A stretch of 64,000 bases of DNA from Monosporascus cannonballus (lineage: Eukaryota > Ascomycota > Sordariomycetes > Xylariales), in contig QJNS01000069.1 of NCBI GenBank assembly GCA_004154925.1, forward strand, positions 124,001 through 188,000, written 5' to 3'. Below, in pieces: positions 10,328 to 18,770 of this stretch. The translations under genes were made by a program, and so were the position numbers. The stretch's first letter is position 1; the number at the start of each line of letters is the position of its first letter. The notes below the pieces were generated by a model that searched no databases, was not told the DNA's origin, and saw only the letters and a program-made list of their open reading frames with translations.

Positions 10328-11625
10328 TTAACCCCCAGTTCCGGGTTCAGAAACCCTGCCCGCGTCACGGTCTGCGTATGAAATGGTGACCCGCGTCATC
10401 TTGTGAATGCCAGAAGGCTGCCGGTTCATGTCCCTTGGGGTCGTAGGCGGGTAACCGTCCCTGGAGTTGTCGCCCATGGGGTTATGTGCAGTTGATTGGA
10501 CAAGGGTGGCTTGGTCGTTGTCCTCGAGCTCCATTTCCGTCAAAATGCCAAATGGCTTGTTTTTGCTGGTCGTCGATCGGCCCATGCTGCGGAGTTTGCT
10601 GTTTTCGGTCGTCCCCGAGCGCTCATCGGGGAGCCTCGTGGTCCGCTGGATGCTGAGCATAGACGGTGCGTATCGCGCGATCAGGGGCTTGAGATGGACA
10701 AGAGAGGCGCAGACGATGCCCACGTTGGACTCGATCGATGACCATATTGCTGCGCCGTAGTTATCCCCTCCAACCCCGTGTTAGAGACGTCAAATTACCG
10801 ACGGCGGTAAGAGTCGGACTTACAAGTAGGATCCTTGGACACGGATGCCATCGTGAGCGACTCCAGACGCAGTATACCGGTGAGGCAAACGAAAGCTCCA
10901 ACGACGAAGACAGCAATCAAGGCGATGCGCTGCTTCCTGGGGAGCTGAACTTGCCAGAGCGTCTTGACCGGCAGGAAGTAGATGATGAGGTCTTGCAGGA
11001 TGTTCAGGCCGGCGTTACTCAGATACAGCGCCACTTGGTTGAAGCATGTGCCAGGCACATCGGTGTGCCAGGCCTTGTGGATTGGATTACACTGGAAGAT
11101 GCCTGCGAGCACGCAGGTGAATCCGGTCAGGGCGACGAAGGCCATCATGCTCCAGTTGACGATGCGGTACGACCGCTGGGGAATGAGCTTAAGATAGAGG
11201 AACAAGATGGACATCTTGGTCAGGCTGACGGTGATGTAGTAGGTCGCCTCTCCGTAGTAGAACAGCTCTAAGGAGGCTGCAAAGTTTGTTGTTGGAGGAA
11301 GATCCAAAACATGCTTGCCCAGCCCATATTTTGTTTCTGCCGATTGCGGTCACGTCAGCCAGAAACATCTCTCCGGCGGTATCATTCTGTCCGAGTACTC
11401 ACGTGTGCAAACATTGATGGTGAAGGCCACGCTGAAAAGCCACGATACCAGGATCGTCCACTCGTCTGCCCCACTTGCGGTGCCCTGGACTCGGGCTCTG
11501 GTCCAAACGCGCAGTAGGAGCACGATGGTGGATAGGGTCACCATGCAAGTGACAATGGCGATTAGGCTTTCGCTGCGCGATTCGCCGACCACGTAGCCGG
11601 GAGCGGCGGCCGTGGAGTTGGACAT
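10328..11625 (-). CDS. PTH11/rhodopsin-type fungal 7TM integral membrane protein, 3 exons, 391 aa
   Basis: Exons read as 11625-11403, 11336-10824 and 10767-10328, with GT-AG introns of 66 and 56 bp. Splicing restores the family motifs QTKYGLGKH across the first junction and DPTWDNYGAAIW across the second. Seven hydrophobic segments are visible: SLIAIVTCMVTLSTIVLLL, WTILVSWLFSVAF, YYITVSLTKMSILFLYL, MMAFVALTGFTCVLAGIF, LNILQDLIIYFLPV, IALIAVFVVGAFVCLTGIL and SNVGIVCASLVHLKPLI. The FQCNP...W...GTC loop with paired cysteines is typical of the fungal rhodopsin-domain family. There is no N-terminal CFEM domain. A polar C-terminal tail of roughly 100 residues follows the last segment and is presumably cytosolic. 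Members are often called GPCR-like, but ligand and signalling role are unknown. The gene lies head-to-head with the nitroalkane-oxidase-like gene. Confidence 0.88.
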
Positions 11626-12894
11626 GGCGAACTCGTTTAACTAGAGAGCGTGGTGACGCCCTGTAGCTGAGGGGCCTTTGGTTAACGGAGGGAGTGCGTT
11701 CTTCGGTAGGGGAAGCTGCCTAGTGATTCAACAACGCGAGCGGTGGCGACGCCGTTAATTAATGCTTCAAAGACAGAGTGCCTCGCTGCGTGGAATCAGG
11801 ATAGCAGCGCATGAGCGGAACTTCTCATGTGCCTGCGTCCCCCTATGATCCCCTGTCAGTGTCGCATTGCCTAGCATGCATGGGGTCGAGGCCGCTGCGA
11901 CCGCACCTTATTGCCTTCCCCGGCCCGCAGATACTACCCACTGAGACCGGTTGACCACATCTCACCCTGTCAGATATGTGCGCACTGATTGCGCTACTTA
12001 CCCGACACATACAACCCAACTTCATAGGGCTGTAGTCTTAGAGGTTGGTAGGAATGGATTATGCAATGCTGAGCTATAAAGGAAAACTGACGGTCGAGAG
12101 ACTGTGACTATCAGATCGTCCCCAATACAACACCTTCCCTACCAAGACTGCTCCTGGTTCTATAACTTCGAACATCAAAATATCGCGCAATACTGCTAAT
12201 TTGTAGAGGCTAAGATTTCTGCTTTAAGGCACAGAGTTACGTAAGAGATACTACTATCCTGGACATTAAAAGGATAACGTTAAAGATAAGCTTTCGGCTA
12301 AGACATTACTAGGCTTAGCCTGAACTACTAGATGTTAAGAAGAAGGCCAGAAAAGGAAGTACCCCGTGCCTCTCCAGATACTAGTACTACCATGTAATAG
12401 GCGTTCCGTAAACAACGTTTACAACGAAGAGGCTTGGACTAGGCAGGGGATGGCGGGACCGGGGGCCCCGGGGCCGCGGGCACTACATAATTTACTGTTG
12501 GCACGTGACTCTTATCCCGCACCAACTCTGGACGTTCACTCGGCTGCCGCTCCTGGCTCAGACCCCAGCAACGTGCGACGCGGACAGGCGGACCAATAAT
12601 GGATTGGATTGTTAACCGATCCTAACCAACGAATTTCGACCATGCATGCAAACGAAGCGAGGGGCCGTGTCGCTTGATTGAGGAAAGTAGCGGTCTGCGG
12701 GCTCATCTCAGGTGCCCAAACCCATTCACATAAGTTCAACAAAAACATCAAACCAGAAGGCAACTCCAAGTTGTTGTTTTTTCTGCTTTCCTTATTCTGC
12801 ACCCACTGCGCTCTCTGTGCGGTTCGCCAACTTCTCCCCCACGCTGAACGCGGCTTATCACTCGGCTCGCACACCCCCCTTGCGCCCTTGCAAC
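11626..12894. promoter_or_regulatory. Shared divergent upstream region of the 7TM and nitroalkane-oxidase-like genes
   Basis: This 1.27-kb gap separates two genes transcribed away from each other, so it must hold both promoters. Visible candidates are an E-box-like CACGTGAC at about 12502-12509, CCAAT in both orientations at about 12591-12607 (GACCAATAATGGATTGG), a GC-rich palindromic patch at 12457-12480 (GGGGGCCCCGGGGCC), and a pyrimidine-rich leader just before the ATG at 12895. These are pattern matches only. No coding region was recognised; the small frame at 11843-12025 (-) has no family features. Confidence 0.5.
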
Positions 12895-14279
12895 ATGCCT
12901 GTAGACTTTCATCTCGGCCCGACCGAGGCTGCCACCCACGCCGCCGCCGCTGGCTTTGCCCAGCATGTCCTCAAGCCCGCCCGCTCTGAGTACCTAAAGC
13001 ATGAGCAGTGCCCCGAGCGGTTCCGAGCCACCCAGACGGCCTATGCTGCCGCTGTCAAGGGCGGACTCGTCAAGGGCCAGATCTCGCCCGCTCACGGTGG
13101 CAGCAGTGGGAGTCTTGTCGAAGCGGCCATCATGGTGGAGGAGTGTTATGCCGTCGAACCATCCGCGGCTCTCACCATCTTCGCGACCGGCCTAGGCCTG
13201 ACTCCGTTGAACATAGCGGGCAAGCCTGAGCACGCCGAGTTCCTTTCACCCTTCCTTAGCGGGGAGGGTGCTCCGCTCGCCTCGCTGGTGTTCAGCGAAC
13301 CTGGTGGGGTCGCCAACGCCCTGGAGAAAGGTGCGCCCGGCTTCCAGACTACAGCGCGTCGCGACGGCGACGAGTGGGTCATCAACGGCGAGAAGATGTG
13401 GGCGACCAACTGCGCGGGCTGGGATTTTAAGGGGTGTGATCTAGCCTGTGTTGTCTGTCGCGACATTAGTGACGAGACCCCGAAGCCCGATAGCGACCCG
13501 AAAGATTATGTCATGATCATCCTGGTAACCCGTGCTGACCTCGACCGTAACGGCGCGGGCGCTTTTCAGGTCCTGCGCCACATCTCGACTCCAGGACACA
13601 CGTCGGTCTCGGGACCTCACGTGAGATATACCAACGTCCGCGTGCCAGCCAAGAACGTGCTCTGCCCGCCTGGACAGGGCGCTCAGGTTGCCTTCGGCTC
13701 GTTCGATGCCAGCGCGGTCCTCGTGGGTGCTATGGGCGTCGGTCTCATGCGGGCGGCTTTTGATGCTGCGCTGGCTTTCGCCAAGCGGGACACACGCAAC
13801 GGTGCAGTACCGCTGCTGGAGCGCCAAGCATTTGCCGACCTGTTGTCGGGCATCAAGATGCAGACCGAGGCATCACGAGCCTTGACGTGGAAGGCCGCCC
13901 ACGCTATGGAGAATGGCCCAGGCGACTACGACGCGCGTCGGGAGTTGGCCCTGGCCGCCAAGGTCTACTGCAGCGACGCGGCCGTCAAAGCCTGCACGGA
14001 TGCCATTAACGCGGTAGGAATGTGAGTTCAGATCGCCTCCCGATTCTATACCCAGGGAAAGAGATACTGCCCCGGTATGGCGAGACACGCTAACACGGAT
14101 ATAATAGCACGGCTTATGACCTGAACCAGCCTTTTGCCGAACTGCTGAACACTGCTATGGTGCTGCCCATCTTCGATGGTGGCAATGTTGGAATTCGAAG
14201 ACGTCACATGCAGCAGCTTCTGCTGTCGCCGACCTACGATGCGTGGGCTGCGACATATGGCCCGTCCAAGAAGCAATGA
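12895..14279 (+). CDS. Nitroalkane-oxidase-like flavoenzyme (acyl-CoA dehydrogenase superfamily), 2 exons, 432 aa
   Basis: Exons 12895-14021 and 14108-14279 are joined by an 86-bp GT-AG intron that restores INAVG-ITAYD. The length (432 aa) matches fungal nitroalkane oxidase (about 439 aa), a FAD enzyme that converts nitroalkanes to aldehyde or ketone plus nitrite and H2O2. Similarity to that family, from knowledge of the Fusarium enzyme, is visible along the whole protein: AVEPSAALTIFATGLGL, LASLVFSEP, WVINGEKMWATN, GADLACVVCR-like GCDLACVVCR, SGPHVRYTN, and the C-terminal IFDGGNVGIRRR. In that last motif acyl-CoA dehydrogenases usually have Glu, while nitroalkane oxidase uses Asp402 with Arg409; here Asp399 and Arg406 have the same spacing. 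The ATG at 12895 fits the family N-terminus; an open frame upstream (from 12712) is low-complexity leader. No PTS1-type C-terminus. An ordinary acyl-CoA dehydrogenase remains the alternative. Confidence 0.87.
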
Positions 14280-14877
14280 ATCGGCGTGTTCCTTGGAGGA
14301 AGTGTGGGATTCATAGCTGAAGGCAGCCCGTCGGCGGCCTGACGAGCCGCCCAGCCGAGGGACTAGATAAAATAAAACAAGCATCCGGCATGCTACGGCA
14401 TCGATTTTGGAAGATACAACAAACTTGCTTATGGTGCGCAGCGGCTAAGTTGTTTATCATAGTCTGCCCCAAGCTGGCTCATGGTTAGCGGATCTTCGTG
14501 GGTTTCGTTTTACCCGGCTGTGGTTCTCATGTAGCGTACTTGTTGACCAATTCAAAAGCAACTAGACTAGGGTGTACGAACCTTTGTTGCATCCGAGCAA
14601 AACCTTGTCAAGACATACCCCTGAACCCACTCCCAATACCACGCTTAGACACAAGGTTACCTACAAGGTAGGTACGTACCTATTCCAACCGAGTAAGCAA
14701 CGGCGTCACCCCGGAAAACTGTGCCATATTTGAGCCTGACAACGAAATGAATCTGATTGAGTGAATATTAGCCACCACTTACGCCTTACCTTTCGATCCC
14801 GAAATCTGGCGCACCTTGCGGGACTTCCAAGCTGCTACCTACCTAGACACAACCTACCTTGACCAAACTTAAACACC
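14280..14877. promoter_or_regulatory. Intergenic region upstream of the MFS transporter gene
   Basis: This 598-bp gap holds the 3' end of the oxidase gene and the promoter of the transporter, both on the plus strand. Repeated short TACCTACC-type pyrimidine/purine runs occur at about 14655-14690 and 14836-14860. No recognised gene. Confidence 0.4.
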
Positions 14878-16382
14878 ATGACAGCAATAGCCTTAGACGA
14901 ACAGCCACCACGACCCCCCATAAGGTAAGCACGATATCACTTTTGTAATATTTATAATAACACCTCTAGCCTTCGATCCTGGCTCGCAGTACTCGGCGCA
15001 TTCCTCGCTTTATTCAGCACGGTCGGCTTCCTTAACGCCTATGGGGTCTTCCAAGCATACTACCAAACCCATCTACTACCTGATCGTTCAGCATCCGACA
15101 TTGCATGGATCGGCTCCGTTTCTATCTTCCTCCTATACCTCGGGGCTGGCTTCGTCGGCCCGCTCATGGATAAATTCGGACCAACCTCGCTGCTATGGGC
15201 CGGCAGCATCGGGCTGCTCGCTGCCATATTCGCCACTTCTTTATGTGAGAAGTACTGGCAGCTCTTCCTGGCGCAGGGCGTCCTGCTGGGAGCGGGCATG
15301 TCACTGGTCTTCTGCACGCCCTTGGGCGTGGTCATGAGACATATGCCGCATCGCCGCGGCCTTGCTATGGGCTTGACAATCGGAGGGGCCTCGATCGGCG
15401 GTGTGGTTTGGCCCGTCATGCTCCAGCAGCTTCTGGTGGAGCACAATGTGAGTTTTGCGTGGACCATGCGTGTCATCGGCTTCACTTTGATTCCGCTGCT
15501 AATCTTTGTCTGCCTGACTGTTGTCGAGCCGCCGCCACCACCAAGTTTGTGCTCCCCGGCTCAAGCCAGTCAAGCTCCAGCACCGATTCCGAGTCTAGAG
15601 GGCCCGGAAGAGAAGACTAGAATGGCCAATGTTGATGTGAAACAAGCCAACAAGATGGATTTCTCCGTCTTAAAAAAGCGCACGTATGTCCTACTCTGCG
15701 TCGGCCTGGCGATTGCCTTTCTTGGTTGGTTCACACCCATTTTCTACATTTCTGCATACGCCACCGCGAAGGACCAGTCCTCGTCAACAACGTTCTACCT
15801 CGTTTCAGCGCTCAATGCTGCCTCTTTCTTTGGCAGAGTTGTGCCAGGCCACTTGGCTGACAAATACGGCCATTACAATCTTCTTGCCACCCTGACGCTA
15901 GTGTCAGGAGTTATTGGCTTCTGCTGGACGGCGGCAACCACCTTGGGAGGGCTAGTCATTTGGAGTATGGCTTATGGGTTTGCTTCGGGCGTACGTTACC
16001 TTCTGTATTTGTGCAGACCATGAATGGGATATTGACCTGTTGCAACATGTCCAGGGCGTAATCAGTCTTCAGGCAGCATGTGCCGGAAAGATCGCATCTC
16101 ACCAAAGCCAAGGGACCGCTGTCGGTTTCTTGATGGCTTGTTTATCAGTCAGGTATGCCTTTAAAGTCCAAGGTAGCCATTGAACCGAGTGATGGTGACG
16201 TGCCGCTGACAGCGTGGTCATTTACAAGTGCGCTCATCGGTGCACCTATTAGCGGCCAGATCCTGAGCCATTCAGGGTTTCTCGAATTATCGATATGGAC
16301 CGGCGCGACTCTGGTCGCTGGTGCCGCTATTGTGGGAGCCGCACGAGTCTCTAAGAAACAGAGCCACAAGGTCGCATTTTGA
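14878..16382 (+). CDS. Major facilitator superfamily transporter, monocarboxylate-porter-like, 4 exons, 439 aa
   Basis: Plasma-membrane-type secondary transporter. Exons read as 14878-14924, 14970-15990, 16055-16152 and 16229-16382, with introns of 45, 64 and 76 bp. The frame is continuous; the last acceptor must be AAG at 16226-16228, since the nearer CAG breaks the frame. The N-terminal half shows SWLAVLGAFLALFSTVGFLNAYGVFQAYY, broken here for length: TM1 WLAVLGAFLALFSTVGF, then GVFQAYYQTH and a first-loop GPLMDKFGP. Next come GMSLVFCTPLGVVM, RRGLAMGLTIGGASIGG, a central polar loop (about residues 205-250, proline-rich then charged), and a second half with FFGRVVPGHLADKYG, GVISLQAAC and GAPISGQIL. 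These motifs are typical of fungal MCT-like (SLC16-type) porters. It follows the oxidase gene in the same direction, consistent with import of its substrate or export of a product. Confidence 0.88.
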
Positions 16383-16699
16383 GGGGTAGAACGAACAGGT
16401 TCAGTTCTCCGGTGATAGGAAGGTTTGCCAAGGGAGGGCAGGGTCACGCTTCCCCCTGGATGGAAGGAGAATCAGGAACCACAACAGCACAAAAATGCAT
16501 GATTTTGTTATATTTTAAAAAAGTAATCGTGAATTTTTTTTTAACTTAACTAGCTAGCAACTTCCCTGACAGACTCAGAGTTAATTCAAGTCCCGCTAAC
16601 TACAAATCTTTTGGTAGTTTCGAGTCGCAGCCAGTCGTCCGACCCCGAGCATCGGGAGATGCTTCAGCATATTCCACAACACAGAATGCATCACGCCTC
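16383..16699. other. Intergenic, no gene seen
   Basis: This is the gap between the transporter stop and the stop of the converging sulfotransferase pseudogene. It contains an A/T-rich patch at about 16493-16550. Nothing recognisable is encoded. Confidence 0.4.
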
Positions 16700-17410
16700 T
16701 CACGAGCTTTTCCCTAACTCATCTAGTGATTTGTTATCATTTAGGTGCGGGAACGGTCCCTCTGGCACCGGGCACTTAAAGAACTCGCATATGGGCTGCC
16801 ACCCTTCTGCCATCCGGTACTCGAGCAGCTTATTTGGCTTCACCATATTCCTTACAGTGGCGTTATGTTCGTGGTAGACGCGCTTCGCGTTGGCTCTCAT
16901 CTCCTCGGCCGTTCGTGCCTGCAGCCAGCCCGCGTTGCGATTGTAATGCATAACGGACCAGTTGCAGTCCGAAAAGGGCGCGAAGTACGGAATTCACCCG
17001 CCTCGCGTAGAACGTCGTAATGATGCTCCATTCGAACCCTTCGTACCACCGGTCGATGTCCCACTACCACGGTATCACCTGAGCGATGCGATATGCTTGG
17101 GTTTAGCTCCGCGGCGACCGGCACGGACGCGTCCGTAGCGGCCTGGCACTCCTCCGCCTAGCAGGTCGTCCCAGTCGGCACGGGTGAAGAACTCAGGCGG
17201 CGGATTGCTCCTGACGAAATGGAGCATTTGGAAATTCTCCCGGAGGGAAGGCAAAGATGCCCATGCCGCTCGGTACCGGGGGATCAAGGCGTCGTTCGAG
17301 ACCGTGCCGAGTTGATGTAGGACATGGTCGTGCCCCAATACCATCATTGCCTGGGCCATTGAGTAGGTCCCGGGGCATGGCGAGGAGTAAAAACGTCCCC
17401 ACCATCTGAG
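16700..17410 (-). pseudogene. Frameshifted sulfotransferase-like gene (fungal Sulfotransfer_4 type)
   Basis: Minus-strand pieces in different frames keep the order of the fungal P-loop sulfotransferase family. They are VGTFLLLAMPR (start of the PAPS-binding loop), GTYSMAQAMMVLGHDHV, FTRADWDDLLGG, CQAATDASVPVAAEL, DIDRWYEGFEWSIITTFYARR, then SDCNWSVMHYNRNAGW, KRVYHEHNATVR, LLEYRMAEGWQPICEF and FPHLND near the C-terminus. Frame breaks are needed within the P-loop (about 17366-17375, where PRTGT-like sequence is disrupted), at a GGAGGAG expansion (about 17150-17158), after VVV (about 17057-17064), and near 16986-17000. Intron explanations were considered, but these gaps are only a few bases. Base composition is normal and not RIP-like, so decay was by indels. 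Intact members would transfer a sulfo group, or are uncharacterised NTPase-like proteins. Confidence 0.78.
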
Positions 17411-17560
17411 AGCATTTTCCTGCACGGCTTTTCTACAGCCGGCTCTTTAGGGGCGTCACGCTTCTAAAGTCGAAAGTTCAATTAGGGCGAGGGAATTGGT
17501 ACCGGTCGGCTACCCATTAACCAAGTTCAATACCTAGGAGTCACTCGCCTCACTAGAATC

Positions 17561-17654
17561 AGGCCCTATTTTGGCGGTTATGGCTAGGGCTTGGATTTTT
17601 ATGTACATCGCCAAGACGGACCCGCAAAACCACGAAACTTCCAAAATAGAGCCT
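17561..17654. repeat. 94-bp element bounded by 14-bp inverted repeats
   Basis: AGGCCCTATTTTGG (17561-17574) is matched in reverse complement by CCAAAATAGAGCCT (17641-17654) with one mismatch. It sits at the boundary between gene-island composition and AT-rich DNA. It could be a MITE-like remnant or simply a hairpin. No clear target duplication was seen. Confidence 0.5.
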
Positions 17655-18365
17655 AATATTAAGTTGTGATTTTTTTAAGCTCGTTCTATACGTCTCTATA
17701 TATATTTTCGAAAATCACTCTAAAAAATTCACAAATAAAATAATAATGCAAGGTACATGTGGGTTCAAGTTATAATTTCTAAGCTGAGCCAAATATGCAA
17801 AAAATTATTAAACGATATAATTTATACGATAAATATTATAACCAGTATCTTCGAATACGATAACTGATTAATAGTATTTACGGTTAAGATAGATTATATC
17901 TTAGTCCGATAGAAGCTTACTTTAAAGCCGACTGATGCGTGGTTGCCAACAAGCTTCGACCTTGATGAACGTTATACCCGCTGGCTCCACGGTTCGACAG
18001 GGTCAGATAACGAGTAAAAGGCCAAATATTAACATCTCCGTTAGGTATCCCTTAACGGTAAAGCTAGCGCTAGTACTATATTAAGGTTTAAATTAATGTA
18101 TACTCTTGCTTAATCGAAGTAGGACAATATTTAACTTGTATATATAAAACAGTAGAGAAAATAAATATTATAATATAAGATATAATGAAGTATAAAATAA
18201 ATAAATAAATTATTTAATTAAGAAGTTAAACTTATTTGTATAACGTAATATAGATTATCATATAATCATTTTTATATGGCAAATATTAAATATAAAGCTT
18301 AAAAATATATAATAATAGTAAAATTAAGCAAAATATTAATATTAACAGCTTTAAAAAGAATTTCA
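17655..18365. other. AT-rich gene-free stretch at island edge
   Basis: No gene found. Composition shifts abruptly to A/T from about 17.66 kb. A patch of more normal composition at about 17925-18090 shows no recognisable coding motif. Confidence 0.5.
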
Positions 18366-18370
18366 TACTA

Positions 18371-18765
18371 TGTTATGACCTAACGGTCTTGGCTTTCTTT
18401 TCAGACGGTCGGGACCACGAGGGGTCAGCTCCGACCCCAGCCAAAACGTCACGTGACTGGCTCAAAGGTCTCAAGGCGCCAAGCACCTTGAGCCCCTTGA
18501 GCCAGCAGGAGAGCTCAAAGGGCTCAACGGGCTCAAGGGTTTGAGCCGCTTGAGCACCTTGAGCCAAGATAAGGATATATACGCTCATTATTTCCATAGT
18601 TTAGATAACTTCAGCTTGTAATATAACATCGTTACCCAAGGCACCCTTGGTATTACGAGACGTAATACGTTACTATATCTATTGCTCAGATTCCCACGAT
18701 ACTCCTGCCAACATAAACCCGTCGACTTAAGGTTTAATAGTTGGTTAAACCGCCTAGCCGTCACA
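18371..18765 (+). repeat. Solo LTR of Gypsy family B with perfect 5-bp target duplication
   Basis: It runs from TGTTATGACC (RIP-altered from TGTCACGACC) to CTAGCCGTCACA, 395 bp, flanked on both sides by TACTA (18366-18370 and 18766-18770). Its right half matches the family B LTRs of the element at 42329-49168 in reverse orientation. Its left (U3-like) part differs and contains many copies of CTTGAGCC/GGCTCAAG between about 18450 and 18565. A 74-codon minus frame here is an artefact of this repeat. The internal element was presumably lost by LTR-LTR recombination. Confidence 0.9.
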
Positions 18766-18770
18766 TACTA

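Noticed and set aside
10738..11271. 177-codon plus-strand frame over the 7TM gene
   Set aside because: Antisense shadow of the second exon; polar low-information sequence created by reverse-complementing hydrophobic codons.
12712..12894. N-terminal extension of the oxidase frame to an upstream ATG
   Set aside because: The extra 61 residues are low-complexity translation of a pyrimidine-rich leader and do not resemble the family, whose N-terminus fits the ATG at 12895.
13441..13827. 128-codon minus-strand frame in the oxidase gene
   Set aside because: Antisense to a clear nitroalkane-oxidase-like protein; no motif.
18373..18597. 74-codon minus frame rich in Leu-Glu-Pro
   Set aside because: Lies wholly in the solo LTR and reflects the CTTGAGCC repeats.
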